Assembly (NCBI GenBank): GCA_020746105.1
Contig: CM036633.1
Coordinates: 11,640,501-11,704,500 of the forward strand
Direction: 5' to 3'
DNA length: 64,000 bases
From: Trogon surrucura
Lineage: Eukaryota > Chordata > Aves > Trogoniformes > Trogonidae
Part shown: positions 11,341 to 23,010 of the stretch, piece by piece
How the letters are laid out: each line of letters begins with the position of its first letter
Numbering within the stretch: the first letter of the stretch is position 1
Program-made: the position numbers and the translations under genes
Notes under the pieces: generated by a model
The model's input: the letters and a program-made list of their open reading frames with translations, nothing else
The model's database searches: none
What the model was told of the DNA's origin: nothing

Positions 11341-13410
11341 AAAGCTCACTGCTGTAAGAGGTGGAAGATATTTTCAGATCTGTTTGGTTCTTATCATTTT
11401 AATGGTGACAGAAGAGAGAATGACAGATCCACTGAAATTTCACTAGAAAAAAAAGATAACACGATTGTATTTCCCATCCAGAGAGACAGGGTCTAGGTCT
11501 CGAGATCTTCCCCTCTTCTTCCTCAGTCCCATCTCCTCAGGGTGGACCGGGAAGCGGGATTTTCCCCTAGCTGCACAATGCACTTGGGGCTCTGCTCATC
11601 CTTCCCTGCAGCCCAGAGAGTCAAAGCACTCCTGGCCAGGGACGGGGTTTGCTCAGCACATGAGCAACACATCCAGGCAAATATTCATCACCTTCCTTAC
11701 TCCTCCTGTGTATCGAGGACATACCCTGCCTCACATGGATTCTGAAAAAACAGGCAAGACTGCTTTTACTCTCCACTGTCTACTTATGCTTGGAAAATCC
11801 CATCTAAGGCTTGCCATAAAACACACAGGTACTTGGCATGGCTTCTCCAGGAGAGTAAAGATGTGATTTTTTTTCAGAATGTGTTGCAAAATAACTATGT
11901 TCCTTCCAGAACTAGAAGGAAGATTGTCATTTAAGCCTCAGTAGACCAGTGATTACCATCATTACCAGCAATTGATTTGACAGCAGCCTGAGGCTTGCAC
12001 AGGTTAAGAAAGCAGAGCCTAACTCCCCATGTAGTTTTCTCTCTAAAGCTTCATTCTGGAAAAGGACCTCCAAATTCTCACAAAAGCAGGCTCTCCTGCA
12101 AGGTTTATAATATCTCCTGCCTCCTTTTGAGATCAGATACAACAGATTTTCATGCAGTATTTTGACACTTCCAATTCTCTGGCAATATCAAATACAAAAT
12201 CAAAAAGTATTCATGGATAAATATTGCTAACATCTTCTTACCTGAAAACTTTTCAGCACAAGATTTGAATGAAGATTTCAGATGGTTCTTCTTGCAAGAA
12301 AGCCCTTGTTTTGTCCTGAGTCCTTGACATTATAGGATCTTCTCAGTGTCTACAAATTTTGTGGTGGCAAAACACATAAAAGATAAAGTCTCTAATAAGC
12401 CAGGACATAGTTTTTGCGCATACAAAACTGTCATTGAATCCAAATAATCTTAGTGTGAGTTACTACACACTGATAAAGGACTTAAGTATTCCCCAATAAT
12501 ATGCATATGTTATCACTTCATGCAGGAAATACCCAATCTGCTCATTTGCTATTTGTAAGCAATGAAAAGTGAGGAATATGCATTTGATTACTGGTGTGAA
12601 TCCTCAAAAGAGTACGGTTTCATTAACGTTAGACCCATAGTGTAGTGAATTCTCTCCCACAGGAAAAAAAAAAGAAAACACTAAAAAACCACCATCCCCC
12701 TCTCCTGGTACCACAACATCAGAGAGGAATTATTTTGTTAGGAGTTAATTTTCTATAAAGACAAAAGAAAATCAAGAAATTAAATAGAAATCAGTATTCA
12801 CTATTAATTCTTTAGTGGGTTCACCAGAAAACAAAAACAACACAGTTCAAATCATTAGGTCATAAAGCCCTTTGGCTGTGAGAAATTACTTTCCTTCAGC
12901 CCTGGCCTTCCAGCAGGCAGTGGGGAAGCAAGATTTCTTGCAAGCTGAAGAACTATGTGAAAATTTAGCTCCTCTTTTTGAACTGGGTTTTCATTTTTTT
13001 CTGAATAACTTCTGTGCCTACAAATACTTTGGTTTAGCACATGGTGGATTTTTTGCGGATGGGTATGGGCTGGACATGCTAGAGAGGGGTCTTGTTCTTC
13101 CAACAGCCCTTTACTCCTGGTCTCTGCCATAGGGCTTGGTTTGGGACCGAAGGAGCTGTGTCTGTCACCACCACGCAGCCCATGTGACAGCGAGGGTTTA
13201 GCTAAAGAGAGCGGGAAATACTGTTCTACTAAAGCAAAAATATCCCCATATTAGTCAGGAAGACAGAGAACGGCTGATAGCGCTTCCTTGTACCTAGAAA
13301 TCTCAACTAGCTTAGGGCAAATTCTGCCACATTGGTTGGAGAAAAAAAGACTGGAGCTGGTTTCACAATTCCACTGCTTCTTCCACTAAAATAAGAATAT
13401 GCTAGTTTAT
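11341..13410. other. non-coding stretch, nothing recognised
   Basis: No gene or classified repeat. An A-rich low-complexity patch lies at 12663-12687. Open frames up to 133 codons (11465-11866, plus strand) overlap each other in different frames and contain no known domain. Confidence 0.6.
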
Positions 13411-13460
13411 AGCCTCTAACAACCTGAATTGTTCTATGATTCTATGATTTTATGATTCTA
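13411..13460 (+). mobile_element. CR1 LINE, extreme 3' tail
   Basis: The segment reads CTCTAACAACCTGAATTG and then repeats TTCTATGAT-type units (TTCTATGATTCTATGATTTT, ATGATTCT). It matches the last bases of avian CR1: the 'CTTCCAACC...' word followed by the (ATTCTATGA)n tail. Only about 50 bp is present. CR1 inserts by target-primed reverse transcription and is usually severely 5'-truncated, which explains such a stub. It has the same orientation as the larger copy at 20754-21099. Confidence 0.85.
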
Positions 13461-13854
13461 AACAGCAAATACCAGTCAAATATCAGAACTCCACTGCTAG
13501 AGCTTGTCTCTCCCTCTGACCCTGAGTCAACGAAACTCCACTTCTGAGCTGCAGCAAGAAGAAAACTAATAGCATTACAGATTGTTAACTCAGAATTCAA
13601 TTCTCCCCAAAAAATGCACAGACAAGACAATGTTAGAAGGACGCAACTGAACACTCTGGTGTTCGTTTTTAACCTCGTTGCCTTACCTCCAGTAGCGAAA
13701 CCAAATGTAATTATAGCCAGCAGCAAAAGGAAAATCAAGATCACAGACTCAATCCTGATTAAAATAAATAAATACGGAAAATATAGAAAGCATATGGGGA
13801 CTGAAGAGCAGCATATGGATCACGTCCTGAAGTACAAGGCCTACCATATGCTTA

Positions 13855-13925
13855 CAGAGCCCGGTTCAAAGGAAAACCTCGCTCCCTCCTCCCAATGTCT
13901 TTGGCTAGGTCACGAATCAGCTGCC
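13855..13925 (+). repeat. possible MIR-like fragment, sense
   Basis: CCCGGTTCAAAGGAAAACC is followed by CTTTGGCTAGGTCACGAATC. This loosely follows the MIR order of a B-box-like GGTTCGAATCC and then 'CCTTGGGCAAGTCAC'. The spacing is roughly right but identity is low, so this is a tentative call. Confidence 0.35.
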
Positions 13926-14184
13926 TCCCAACATCTTGTGCCATTGGGCAAGTTTGCTCTTGAATAATAAAGCAAGTTTCAGCTCAGCATGGGGAGAATC
14001 CCAGGTAGGAAATGGACAGATGGCTGGTCCTAGTTAAGTAGGCAGAGACAGAGACGAAGCATTCCCCTTTGCCTCCTCTCCAACCAGTCCTTACATTGTG
14101 TCCTACACCAGCAGTATGTATCTAACCCTCTTTACCTCCCGTTTCCTTAAGAAAATAGTTCTTAATTTTTTTGACCTCCCGTGC

Positions 14185-14285
14185 TGACCTGCCAGCTCCA
14201 CAGGGAATGCTAATGAGCCGTTAACATTGCTCGGGATATGGCATTCAACCAGTTTGTGGAGTTCTTTAGCCTCTTCCTACCAAAG
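14185..14285. promoter_or_regulatory. short candidate conserved non-coding element
   Basis: A compact block containing GGAATGCTAATGAGCCG, TTAACATTGCTCGGGATATG and GGCATTCAACCAGTTTGTGG. The POU-like ATGCTAAT word with neighbouring CpGs is suggestive of a regulatory core. It is too short for a firm call. Confidence 0.28.
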
Positions 14286-14699
14286 CCCCCGTTTTTTCAT
14301 GCTTCACTGGCCCTAACCAACCCCATCTGCCTGGGATGTCTGGCATATGTTACGTGCCTGGCATTGCCCTGCAGGAAATTATGCCTTGCAGCTCTTCCAG
14401 TGTCTGGCATGTGATAAGGACAATTAAGATAGCAATCAAGGAACAGGACTGCTCAAAGTGTGGGGCTAGCAGAGGAAGGTGGAGACAGCGACGACTGGGC
14501 CCAAAAGAGAGGATTTCCTGCCGTACTGCAACTGCAGCGACCAAGGGAAGAGCTAGGCTGTGCTGGATGAAGGCAAACCTGACGCCGAGAACTTAAAAGC
14601 ACCAGGAAACGCTAAGGCCTGCGCTGCTGTATGAATTCCACGGACATCACACATGAAAGGTAATTATCAGTTGTGTCAGTATGATCAAGGGGAGCAAAG

Positions 14700-15075
14700 A
14701 CAAAAGCTCCCCGCTCGGGGAGACGTTACTGCCTTCGACAGCCTGGGCCAGGGAACCACGCTGGGACTTGGCTTTTTGTGCGCACGGGAGCAGCGTGTGC
14801 TCCAGGCGAGAGGGGGCTGCTGACAGCAGCACTGATGCTCGCCAGCTGCGGGGCCATCCCATCTCCTCAGCCCAGCCAGCAGCCCCTGGGGAGGCCGCGC
14901 GAGGGCTGACACAGAAGCTGACCATATGTCCAAGGGGCGCGGGGGAAGGACGGGCTCCTGTCCTGGGGACGGCACCGAGAGCTCAGTCTGTCCTTCCTGC
15001 GGCTGCTGGCACAGGGTAACGTCAGGTTTCTCTTTGACGCTGGGCTCATTTACAGAGCGCCCACCGTGGCAGCTG
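14700..15075. other. GC-rich patch
   Basis: A local GC-rich island in an otherwise AT-rich window. CpGs are scattered at the start (CCCCGCTCGGGGAGACG near 14710) and around 14895-14985 (GGCCGCGCGAGG, GGGGCGCGGGGG, CGGCACCG). High GC removes stop codons, and four or more overlapping open frames on both strands (up to 112 codons) are a by-product. None resembles a known protein. It could be a small CpG-island-like promoter or regulatory element, or simply a GC-biased patch. Confidence 0.45.
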
Positions 15076-16854
15076 GGGTGCTTGGGTCAGTCTTCCCTAC
15101 CAGGAACTGCTTTCCCCTTTTCAGGACTGTCAAAAACTATGGGCATTCAAAAATCAAGGCTTGGGACTCAAAGGTCACAAAGGTATTCTAATTAAAAAAA
15201 AAAAGGGAAAAATAATCCATTTTTAACTAATAGTCGCATGTCTTCTTTTCAAGTTTTAAATCACTGTTTTTCTCAAATTCCTACATTTCCTCTTCCATCT
15301 AGGAGGACCAAATATTCACCCAATTCCAGAATGCCACAAAGTGTGGCTTTAGGAAAAATACTGAGGAGACCCAGGTAGGACTGACATTTAGCCACATCAC
15401 TTTCTGGTTTTTATGACAATATTAGCGTAGATGTGGGAAGACTTGCATTTCCTGCTTTATTCTGTGTATTCAAATGGCTTTACATTTGCATTAACATAAG
15501 GGCGTTATTATTACTTCATTTCCTTGTTTACTTGGGAGTTGTTTTTATAAAAAAGACAGAAGGAGATGGACAAATAAGGATAGAAGTGAAAAGATGATAG
15601 CGTCAAACTGAAGCATTCTTGTGTCACCAAAAAAACCCATCAGCAACTGCTCAAACCTTAGAGCAGCCATAGCTAAAACCAGGAAGAAATTCCGCATCAC
15701 AGGCTTTTGAATCTTGAAGGTGTATTCAGAGAGGATTAGGCTTCAAAATACAGCTCTACACAAACTCTACACTTAAGCTTCTTTTCATTTCCATGCTCAG
15801 AACTTAGTTCTTTCTGGAGCAGAGTCTGTTTCCCTACTTATGACAAAAATGTTACTATACTGAACTGTTCAGGTACTACTGAAGCATGCAGAACAATACC
15901 CATTTCTCTTTACAGGCAGACACCCACAAAAGTTTTGCAAAAAGCAAAAAAGGAAAATCTCTCCAAGAAAGCCAACAAAAACAAAGCATGGTAACGGAAG
16001 GTGACTTACAGCTTCAGTGCTATGGAAATTAATCCCCCAGGAAAGGTAACGCTAGAGCAGAATTAAAAATTTTGGCTTAAAAAGTTCACTGTTTTATCAC
16101 ATTCCCCTTCGGGATTAGCTTTTCCACACACTTTAGACTGTCGCACAATACATATTGTTCTCCTATTTAGGAAACTGCTATAGTATAAAATAGAACAACA
16201 CTGACCCATTCCTACTTATTAGAAATAGCTGCTAGGAAAATATGCTTTAATATACTGGTACATGAAATATAACGACGTGATCTCCATTTCTTGCCCAGAT
16301 CAAGACAAAACCTGGTTTCCAATAACATGCCATTAATTGCAAAAGTAAAGTCAGAAATCAATGGAGAATATGTGAATTTCAAAGGGCCTATTCTAACTCT
16401 AACTAAAATGCACTGAAAGCATAGGAAATGTTGCTAGGTCTAACCACTGTTAGCTGTACAAAACTTTATACAGTCTCCCAATGAAAAATGTTCACCTTCT
16501 GTTGTAAACAGAGTAACAGAATTTATCAAAGTATTTCAGACTAATTTCCCATCAAAAGGTAAGAGTGCCTTAAAAAATAAAAGGATTATTTTGAAAGATT
16601 TGGCTAAACGTATATAATCTTAACTGTGACTGAGGAGCTCAAATTTTCTTGTATTTTTGTTTGATTGTAAACAGAAAGAAAGTCTTGTAAATTTTCACAT
16701 ATCAGCTTACCTAAGTTTAGACAAGAAACAAACAAACAGGTCATTTACTTGAAGTAACTTAGTCTGAAGCTAAAATATGTATATAATTGGATAAAGTTTG
16801 CTACTTGCTCCCAGTGAAGACACTGTCAAATTTAAAGGAAGGCGGTACGAAGCA
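15076..16854. other. non-coding stretch, nothing recognised
   Basis: AT-rich and free of recognisable genes; an A11 tract lies at 15194-15204. Almost no open frame above 60 codons exists from 15.2 to 17.0 kb, as expected for AT-rich non-coding DNA. Confidence 0.65.
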
Positions 16855-16935
16855 ATAGCGAGAGCACTAAGCTATGCATTTGGGGTTCTGAGTATTATTT
16901 TCAGTTCTCTCATAGACTTGCCATAAAACCTTGTA
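16855..16935 (+). repeat. MIR-like SINE fragment, sense
   Basis: The order of words is AGAGCACTAAGC, TTTGGGGTTCTGAGT, TTTTCAGTTCTCTCATAGAC and TTGCCATAAAACCTTG. This follows the MIR 5' half ('...GAGCACTGGACTTGGAGTCAGGAGACCTGGGTTCTAGTCC CGGCTCTGCCACTAACTTGCTGTGTGACCTTGG') with one internal deletion. Divergence is high, as expected for this ancient family. Confidence 0.5.
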
Positions 16936-17565
16936 GGAAGAAAGCATTAATCTTGTTGTAAAAAACAAATCCTAACTAATCTACCAAAGAGGATCTTGCA
17001 ATAGCTAATTAAGCTGGCTTTCAGAGAGGGTGCTGAAATGCATTAGTATTTGTAAATTATAGCTTAACATTCTCATTGAGTGACTCCCCGTGTTTAGATC
17101 CCCTGGCACTCTGGAGGGGTGAACGCCTGTGTACACCGACCGCAGCAAAGAATAGAGGGTCACTTTTCAGACTGAATGCAAAAACGTAAAATCTGCCCAT
17201 CGAGCAGAGGCATAAGAAAATAAGTGTGTAATTGAGTGGAAGCAGCAACAGAGGTTAGAAGACATCCACAAGAAAACTTTGTTCAGTTGGAGGATCAATT
17301 CATAACCATACCTGTCTATAAGACAAAGCGGTTTTGTCAGTGAAACTACATTTCCTGGTTGCCTAGGCAAGCTGATCAAGGCAACAGCATTCCTAGGGCT
17401 TGTACTCTGCTGTGAACCTCAAAAGTTCAAAGTCTGCATCAAGAAACCACTAAGTCACACCAAAAATACAGAGGAAAAAACCCAAGTTCCTCCTAAGTAA
17501 AGAGAAAGATCACACTGATGAAGAAAGAAATACCTGTTGTTAATAACATTCTCTTGGAAGCTGGG

Positions 17566-17568
<3 letters not shown>

Positions 17569-17600
<32 letters not shown>
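17569..17600. repeat. (GT)16 microsatellite
   Basis: Sixteen uninterrupted GT units span 17569-17600, followed directly by a CpG-containing patch (CAGGGGGTGCGGCGTGCCTC). This is the longest dinucleotide array in the window and is probably polymorphic. Confidence 0.98.
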
Positions 17601-17603
<3 letters not shown>

Positions 17604-19599
17604 GGGGTGCGGCGTGCCTCGCGCAGTTCTGGTTAGGAGGAGCGACTGGGCAGGAGCCAGACCTGGATTATCTCAAACTGATAGAGAGAGCGCCCACGGG
17701 TTTAGAAAGAAGAGCGAGTGCCAAATATGCAGCTCCTCGCTCCCATAAAACATAAGGTGTTTTATTTCTGCATCAGATGTTTCAGACACAATTGACTTCT
17801 ATTAAGTTTCAATGTAAACCACTTTGCTTTCCTAATGTAGCATGAACTTTAACTGTGGCTATTTCAGAGACATTACATGGATACCTTATTACCAAACAAA
17901 AGATACCCATTTGCTGTCTCTCAGAAAATACTTTCTTTTTTTTTTTCCCCTTTCTGTCTCACCCTGTCTGGAACCTGGACTTTTTTCAGCTCTTCAGCTC
18001 CTTCTCATTTATATCCATGCATATGTTATCAGAATTTTCCAAAATATTTATTAGAAATATTATGTCCTTGTTAGCAGACAGCCAAAAAGAGAGTTGGCAT
18101 TGTTTTGTTTTGGAGGATTCAAGCAGGCAGAAAGGAACTGAAATAATGTGCTAACTAGAAGGTATTTACTGGCTCATGGTAAGTATTTCATGGACACTGA
18201 GAAAGAGAATTTCCCTTCCATTATGAAGGCTGGCTAACCAAGCGTGGTGGGCAGTGGGCAGGGGAGTTGTATTAAAATGCTTCTGGCAGAAGGCTCGTTG
18301 CTCTGCATTCACAGTTACTGGAATATGCATCATATTGCATTACTGATCAGAAGGCAGGACAGTATGAAGGATTTCATTTAATCAGGCAATGAGAAAGGCT
18401 GCTGATGAGTTGGCTACTTCTGGCTCCCACGCTAAAACTTGATCACAGGTTTTCTAACAGCAAGTTAAAGGTAAAGCCAAAGAAAAGTCAGAAATTTCAG
18501 CTGGCAAGGGTTCACGGGACTCTTTCGTCAATTTTGTTCATAAGCAACTTTGTGCAGCCCGAGTTCGAGGTTTGCAACTCAAAATCTTCCAAGCAAAAGC
18601 TGAATGCCCTGTTTCATGTCAAGAAAAAAGTGCAGCACATTCTTTATAAGTGCTCTGGTGACAGTCACTTCAGACTCAGGTCTGCAATTCCTGCTGAACT
18701 CTTTGGCCCATGTTCTGCAGGTTGCGTTTTGCCTGCTGTTCCATACAACTAATCCATTCCTTCCTCAAGTAACCAGAGAGAAACAGATCTAGAATAAACT
18801 TCTACAAGGCCCCTTCTCAAGATAAGTAAACAGAACTGTAAGAAAGGGGGGAAAAAAGAAAAATAAAATAAAAAAAACCCCTCACTTTATTCTGAAAACT
18901 GGTTTTCCACCTTCCATCAAACTTGCCATCCTTTTCTGTAACAAGAGTCCCTGGGAAGTGCCACCAACCTGTGCGAGAGGGACAGCCACAGTACGCTCAG
19001 GCTGGCTTCTGCTACTCTGGTCTGGTTTCTCCAAGCTGTGCCTCTGTCCCTCCTGCTTTCAGGCTTGTTTTCACAGAGCACAAGGGCCCATATACCCACA
19101 TCAGCAACACTTTATGCCAACAAGCCTACGATGCAATTGTTTCTCAGCCTCAGTTGCCAGAACCTTTTTAAGGATCTCTGAAACAGCCAATTGATCCACG
19201 ACTGACCAAAAACTGGCCTGAAGCTATTCAAGAGCAAACAAGACCTCTGAAATAGTAGTTACAGCCTCTTAAGAGGAAGCAAGAATTGCCCATGGGACAA
19301 ATGTAACATGTTCCTGCCCTCTGAACTAGGTTCTTCCAATGTAGTCCACATCACAACAGAAGAGAAAAATGATGTCCTGTCTTAGGAGTCTGCACCAGCT
19401 GCAAGAACAAACAACAAGTGAACCCACTGCGCACAATGGATGAAGTGTGAAATTAGTTCTGTCATCTCCACACACACCACAGTGAATCAGACCTTCCTGA
19501 GGGCTTCAGCAGATCAAAATTTCCAGTTGTTTAATTTGAGATCAAGGCAAGAGCACACAGGACCCAGCCCCGCTCTTCTCCACTGGGTTCGGCGGCCAA
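17601..19599. other. non-coding stretch, nothing recognised
   Basis: A T-rich tract lies near 17936-17947 and an A-rich low-complexity patch at 18841-18880. Open frames of up to 115 codons (18405-18752, plus) have no recognisable domain and no neighbouring splice structure that I could support. Confidence 0.6.
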
Positions 19600-19800
19600 A
19601 ATAAAAATGAGGCTAAACAAATCTACCGAGAGAAAAGATGAAGACGTGGGGGGTGGAAAGAAATGACCACTCCATCTTTTGCCGCATTTAGTGGATTCTA
19701 ATTAGGAGTCTGGCAGTGCCACCCCCTCAGCGGGAAGCCCACATTATTAACGCTGGCATCAAAAGCAAGCCGACTGCAATCTGCAGGAGCGGCTGCCGAA
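19600..19800. promoter_or_regulatory. candidate conserved non-coding element
   Basis: Repeat-free block with TTTTGCCGCATTTAGTGG near 19677, GATTCTAATTAGGAGTC near 19693 (a TAATTA homeodomain-type core), CACATTATTAACGCTGGC near 19739 and CAAGCCGACTGCAATC near 19767. Retained CpGs and the TAATTA and ATTATTAAC words suggest regulatory DNA. No alignment available. Confidence 0.35.
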
Positions 19801-20159
19801 CTGGCACAGCCTTCCCTCCCGTTCTTGGCCGAAACACCAGAACAGATGTCTGAAGGGTTGGTGTTTCTTTTCCTAGCCCTACCCCCGCTTCGCATGACCT
19901 TACGCCAGAGATTACACATACAAGTGCCAAGGTAAAGGTTCGTAGTGGGTCAAAGAAACATCCTTAAGAGGATATTCCTTTGGAACATCTCTACTTCGAA
20001 ATGGTACATCGAGGCTGTGAATGAGTCTTGTGGGGGACACAGAGAAATGTAGAACCATTCAGCTGTAATTATAGTAATCTAGTATAGTCAGTGCAAAAAA
20101 ACAATGGCCTTTCCTCTCTTGTTATTCTGATTCATTTGTAGATGTTCATGTTTTAATCA

Positions 20160-20565
20160 TATTTTCCACATGAATCAATATGAGAGAGAGAACGACAGAG
20201 AGATAATTATGTGCACTGAACAAATATTCCACCTAACGGAGGTTGCGCTGTGAAGAGCTGCTTGTAATTAATGAAGCACTGACACACACTTGTCAAGTAC
20301 AACCGGCGCTTTAAGGGCAAGCCATCACTTCAAATTGCGAGCTTACTGAAATTTAACGAAATTGGAAAGAAAATAATAAAGTTTTGCACCATTTCTCGCA
20401 GCACCAGCTTCCGAGGAGTGAGCAGAGGTTTGCACATGGAATGCCAAAGTTGCCCGGTGTCCGGCCGTGCCGTGAATGCAAAACGCAGCCTTGGCTCGTT
20501 CAAAGTGTGATCAAGGGACACAATCTGCCTAAAGAGACATGGAATTACAGGAAAGTGTTACGAAT
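20160..20565. promoter_or_regulatory. candidate conserved non-coding element
   Basis: Non-repetitive block just upstream of the CR1 insertion. Words seen: GAGATAATTATGTGCACTG near 20199, CGGAGGTTGCGCTGTG near 20237, TGCTTGTAATTAATGAAGC near 20261, ACTTGTCAAGTACAACC near 20288 (with the near-palindrome ACTTGTCAAGT), CCGGCGCTTTAAGGGC near 20303, and TTTAACGAAATTGG near 20352. CpGs survive despite AT-rich surroundings. It is a plausible enhancer of the same class as the other blocks in this window. Confidence 0.4.
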
Positions 20566-20753
20566 GCATGGCTGAAATGCTAAATGGTTATTTCAACTCA
20601 TTTCTCTCCCTCACACCAAGGAAAATAAAGTAAAATCTCCAAGGTGCTAAGTGGGATTTTTAAGGATCTACATTTCAGCAGTACCTGCCCAAGACCTTTG
20701 GGTACAGACCTGAGTGAGGGAAAGAAACCAAGACCAAAAACAAAAACAACTTT

Positions 20754-21099
20754 AGCTTGGAGAAGAGGAGGTTGAGGGGTGGCCTCATCAATGTTTGTAA
20801 ATCTGTCAAGGGGGAGTGTCAGGAGGACGGAGCCAGGCTCTTTTCAGGGATGTCCAATGACAGGACAAGGGGCAAGGAGTACAAGCTGGAACACAAGAGG
20901 TTTCACTGTGTGGGTAACAGAGCCCTGGCCCAGGCTGCCCAGAGAGGGTGTGGAGTCCCCTTCTCTGGGGACTTTCAAACCCCGCCTGGACACGTTCCTG
21001 TGTGACCCATTCTGGGTGATCCTGCTCTGGCAGCGGGGGTTGGACGAGATGATCTTTCAAAGTCCCTTCCAACCTAACATTCCATGATTCTGTGATTCC
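20754..21099 (+). mobile_element. CR1 LINE, 5'-truncated 3' end (ORF2 C-terminus pseudogene)
   Basis: This is a chicken-repeat-1 non-LTR retrotransposon copy of about 346 bp. It begins with AGCTTGGAGAAGAGGAGG and ends with TTCCAACCTAAC and then ATTCCATGATTCTGTGATTC, the octamer-type avian CR1 tail. The first part translates in one frame as the end of the reverse-transcriptase ORF ([26 protein letters not shown]). From about 20912 the family reading continues in another frame ([24 protein letters not shown]). Compared with the family as I know it, roughly 25-30 bases are missing at about 20905-20912, which causes the frame change. The copy is 5'-truncated, as usual for CR1, and cannot be active. 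It is the strongest evidence that the DNA is avian. Confidence 0.95.
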
Positions 21100-22729
21100 T
21101 TTTTCATGTAGACCCTCGAGCGAAGCAGAGAAGCAACATTCTGATCTCCTAAACTCTCAAGCAGCACCTCAAGCCCCAGCCTTTCCAATCCCTTCCTGTT
21201 AAATTCAACTTTCAGCGTTCAAATGAATGTTATAATCACTCCAGCACAGCAGTCATCTAGCTTGAATTATAACACGCTGCCCAGTTCAACGTGCCAAAAG
21301 TACTTCCCTCTCCCTCTTTCCACACTAGTTCTCCTATTTCTCAGCTTTTAAATACCCCCTTGTTCTTTCTACGCATTCATTGTGTGACACAATTTATTTC
21401 TGCAACACATCATTACGGCGAGAGAAGTGTGAGAGTAGGTGGGGACAGCAGACAGGCAGAGGTGCGAATGGGTGGCAGCGCACTAAGTTACTGCTATAGC
21501 GAGGCACCAGTCAACACCTTCAGCTTTCAAAAGACGAGGGAAAGGAGGGGAAGAGAAAGAAATGTATCTTCTGGTGCTTTCTAAGTTTCACGACTATTAG
21601 GGAGCTCTTGTGCCAAGGCAGGCGCTGCCTCACAGAGGCATCCATACAGTGCACTTCAGCCAGCCACAAATAAAAGACAGACCTGTACACATGGCAACAC
21701 CAGCACTCCGTCCTCTATCCCTTATAGCAATGCAGCCCTTTCTTTATCTCCTTTCTTCTTCCAAAGCTTCTTTCTTCACAAGAAGGAAATGGATTGTTTA
21801 TAGAGGGGAGGGAGAGGAGGAGAAAAGCCCCCACCATTTCACACATGCACCCAAAATAGCACTCCCAGCCACAAGATGAAGACACTAAACAACTGTGGGG
21901 AAAACCTCTTACATTTTTACATCCGTAGCTCTTCAAAGCAAATTTTTAGCACTATTTTTCCATCTAAAACATTCAATAGCAATATTAATTTTATTGGGGG
22001 GTGGGGTGCGACTGGAAGGGCCTGAAATCCTCTCTTGCCAACCACTGTAAAACTATTCAGGGAGAAAATGCAGCTTAATACAACGGTTACAGATTCAGTA
22101 AAACATTTGTACAGACACAGTGCACCACCAACCATCATTTCTGTGGGTGTGATGAAATGCCGAAATGCTGCCATGGATTAGGCAGAATCTTACACACTGT
22201 GCCCACGTCACCCTGGCACAAGGGGCAAAATAGTATGTAAAAAAGCCAGAAAAGAGGCCTCTACCTGTGAAAAGCGACAAACCAACATTCATTCTATGGG
22301 CTGAGACCCATGAGCATAAACTGGGAGAAAAATAATGTCAAAAGAACCATAAAGAGGTGGAGCATCACAGAGAAAAGATTTAGAATATCCTATAACTTCT
22401 AACATAAGCACAAGCACTTGTACCCCATATTCCTTGCCAAGAGCTGCTGCAGTTGGTGCGGGAATGCCTTTGGAGCAAATGGAGAGCTAACAATAAAACC
22501 TGTCATGCAAGAGACACCTTAAGGAATAATTATATGGCACACAAGGAGGAGGCGGGGAATAAACAGATCGGCAGCCTTTTCCTAAACACTAACATCCCCA
22601 CTCTCTAAATGAATGGTCTGCCCATGTTTTTCAAGGGGGCCTCAGTGAACCTTAGAGGGTCAAAACTCATCCCCAAGTATTTGAATTAGAATTAATACAA
22701 GTTTACAGGCCTAGAAGCAAATATTTTCT
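21100..22729. other. non-coding stretch, nothing recognised
   Basis: No gene or classified repeat. A purine-rich patch lies around 21806-21828 (GGGAGGGAGAGGAGGAGAAA). Open frames stay below 100 codons. Confidence 0.6.
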
Positions 22730-23010
22730 CCACTTTCAAATTAAGACAGAAAAATCCCGTCTATTTTGACGCTAGGAGAGCGCAAAGCAATTGGAGTCGA
22801 TGGTTTCAAATGGTCTCTGCACTAACTGCTCATTTGTGAACTACATCTTTTCGCAAGAAATGAATCCATAAGACAGTTCAGTGACAACCCAAGCCTTGAC
22901 TTGGTGATGCTACCATTTCCTTCCTTGGGGTTCGAATTTCATTTTAAGTCCTTATTTGGATATCAGCCAAATTAATACCGTATCAGCTGCATATGATTCT
23001 GGACTGAGAT
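22730..23010. promoter_or_regulatory. candidate conserved non-coding element
   Basis: Repeat-free block with ATTTTGACGCTAGGAGAGCG near 22763, AAAGCAATTGGAGTCGATGG near 22785, CATCTTTTCGCAAGAAATG near 22845, TTCGAATTTCATTTTAAG near 22930, and GGATATCAGCCAAATTAATA near 22958 followed by CCGTATCAGCTGCATATG. Several CpGs and bHLH-like (CAGCTG, CATATG) and homeodomain-like (AATTAATA) words occur together. Tentative. Confidence 0.36.
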
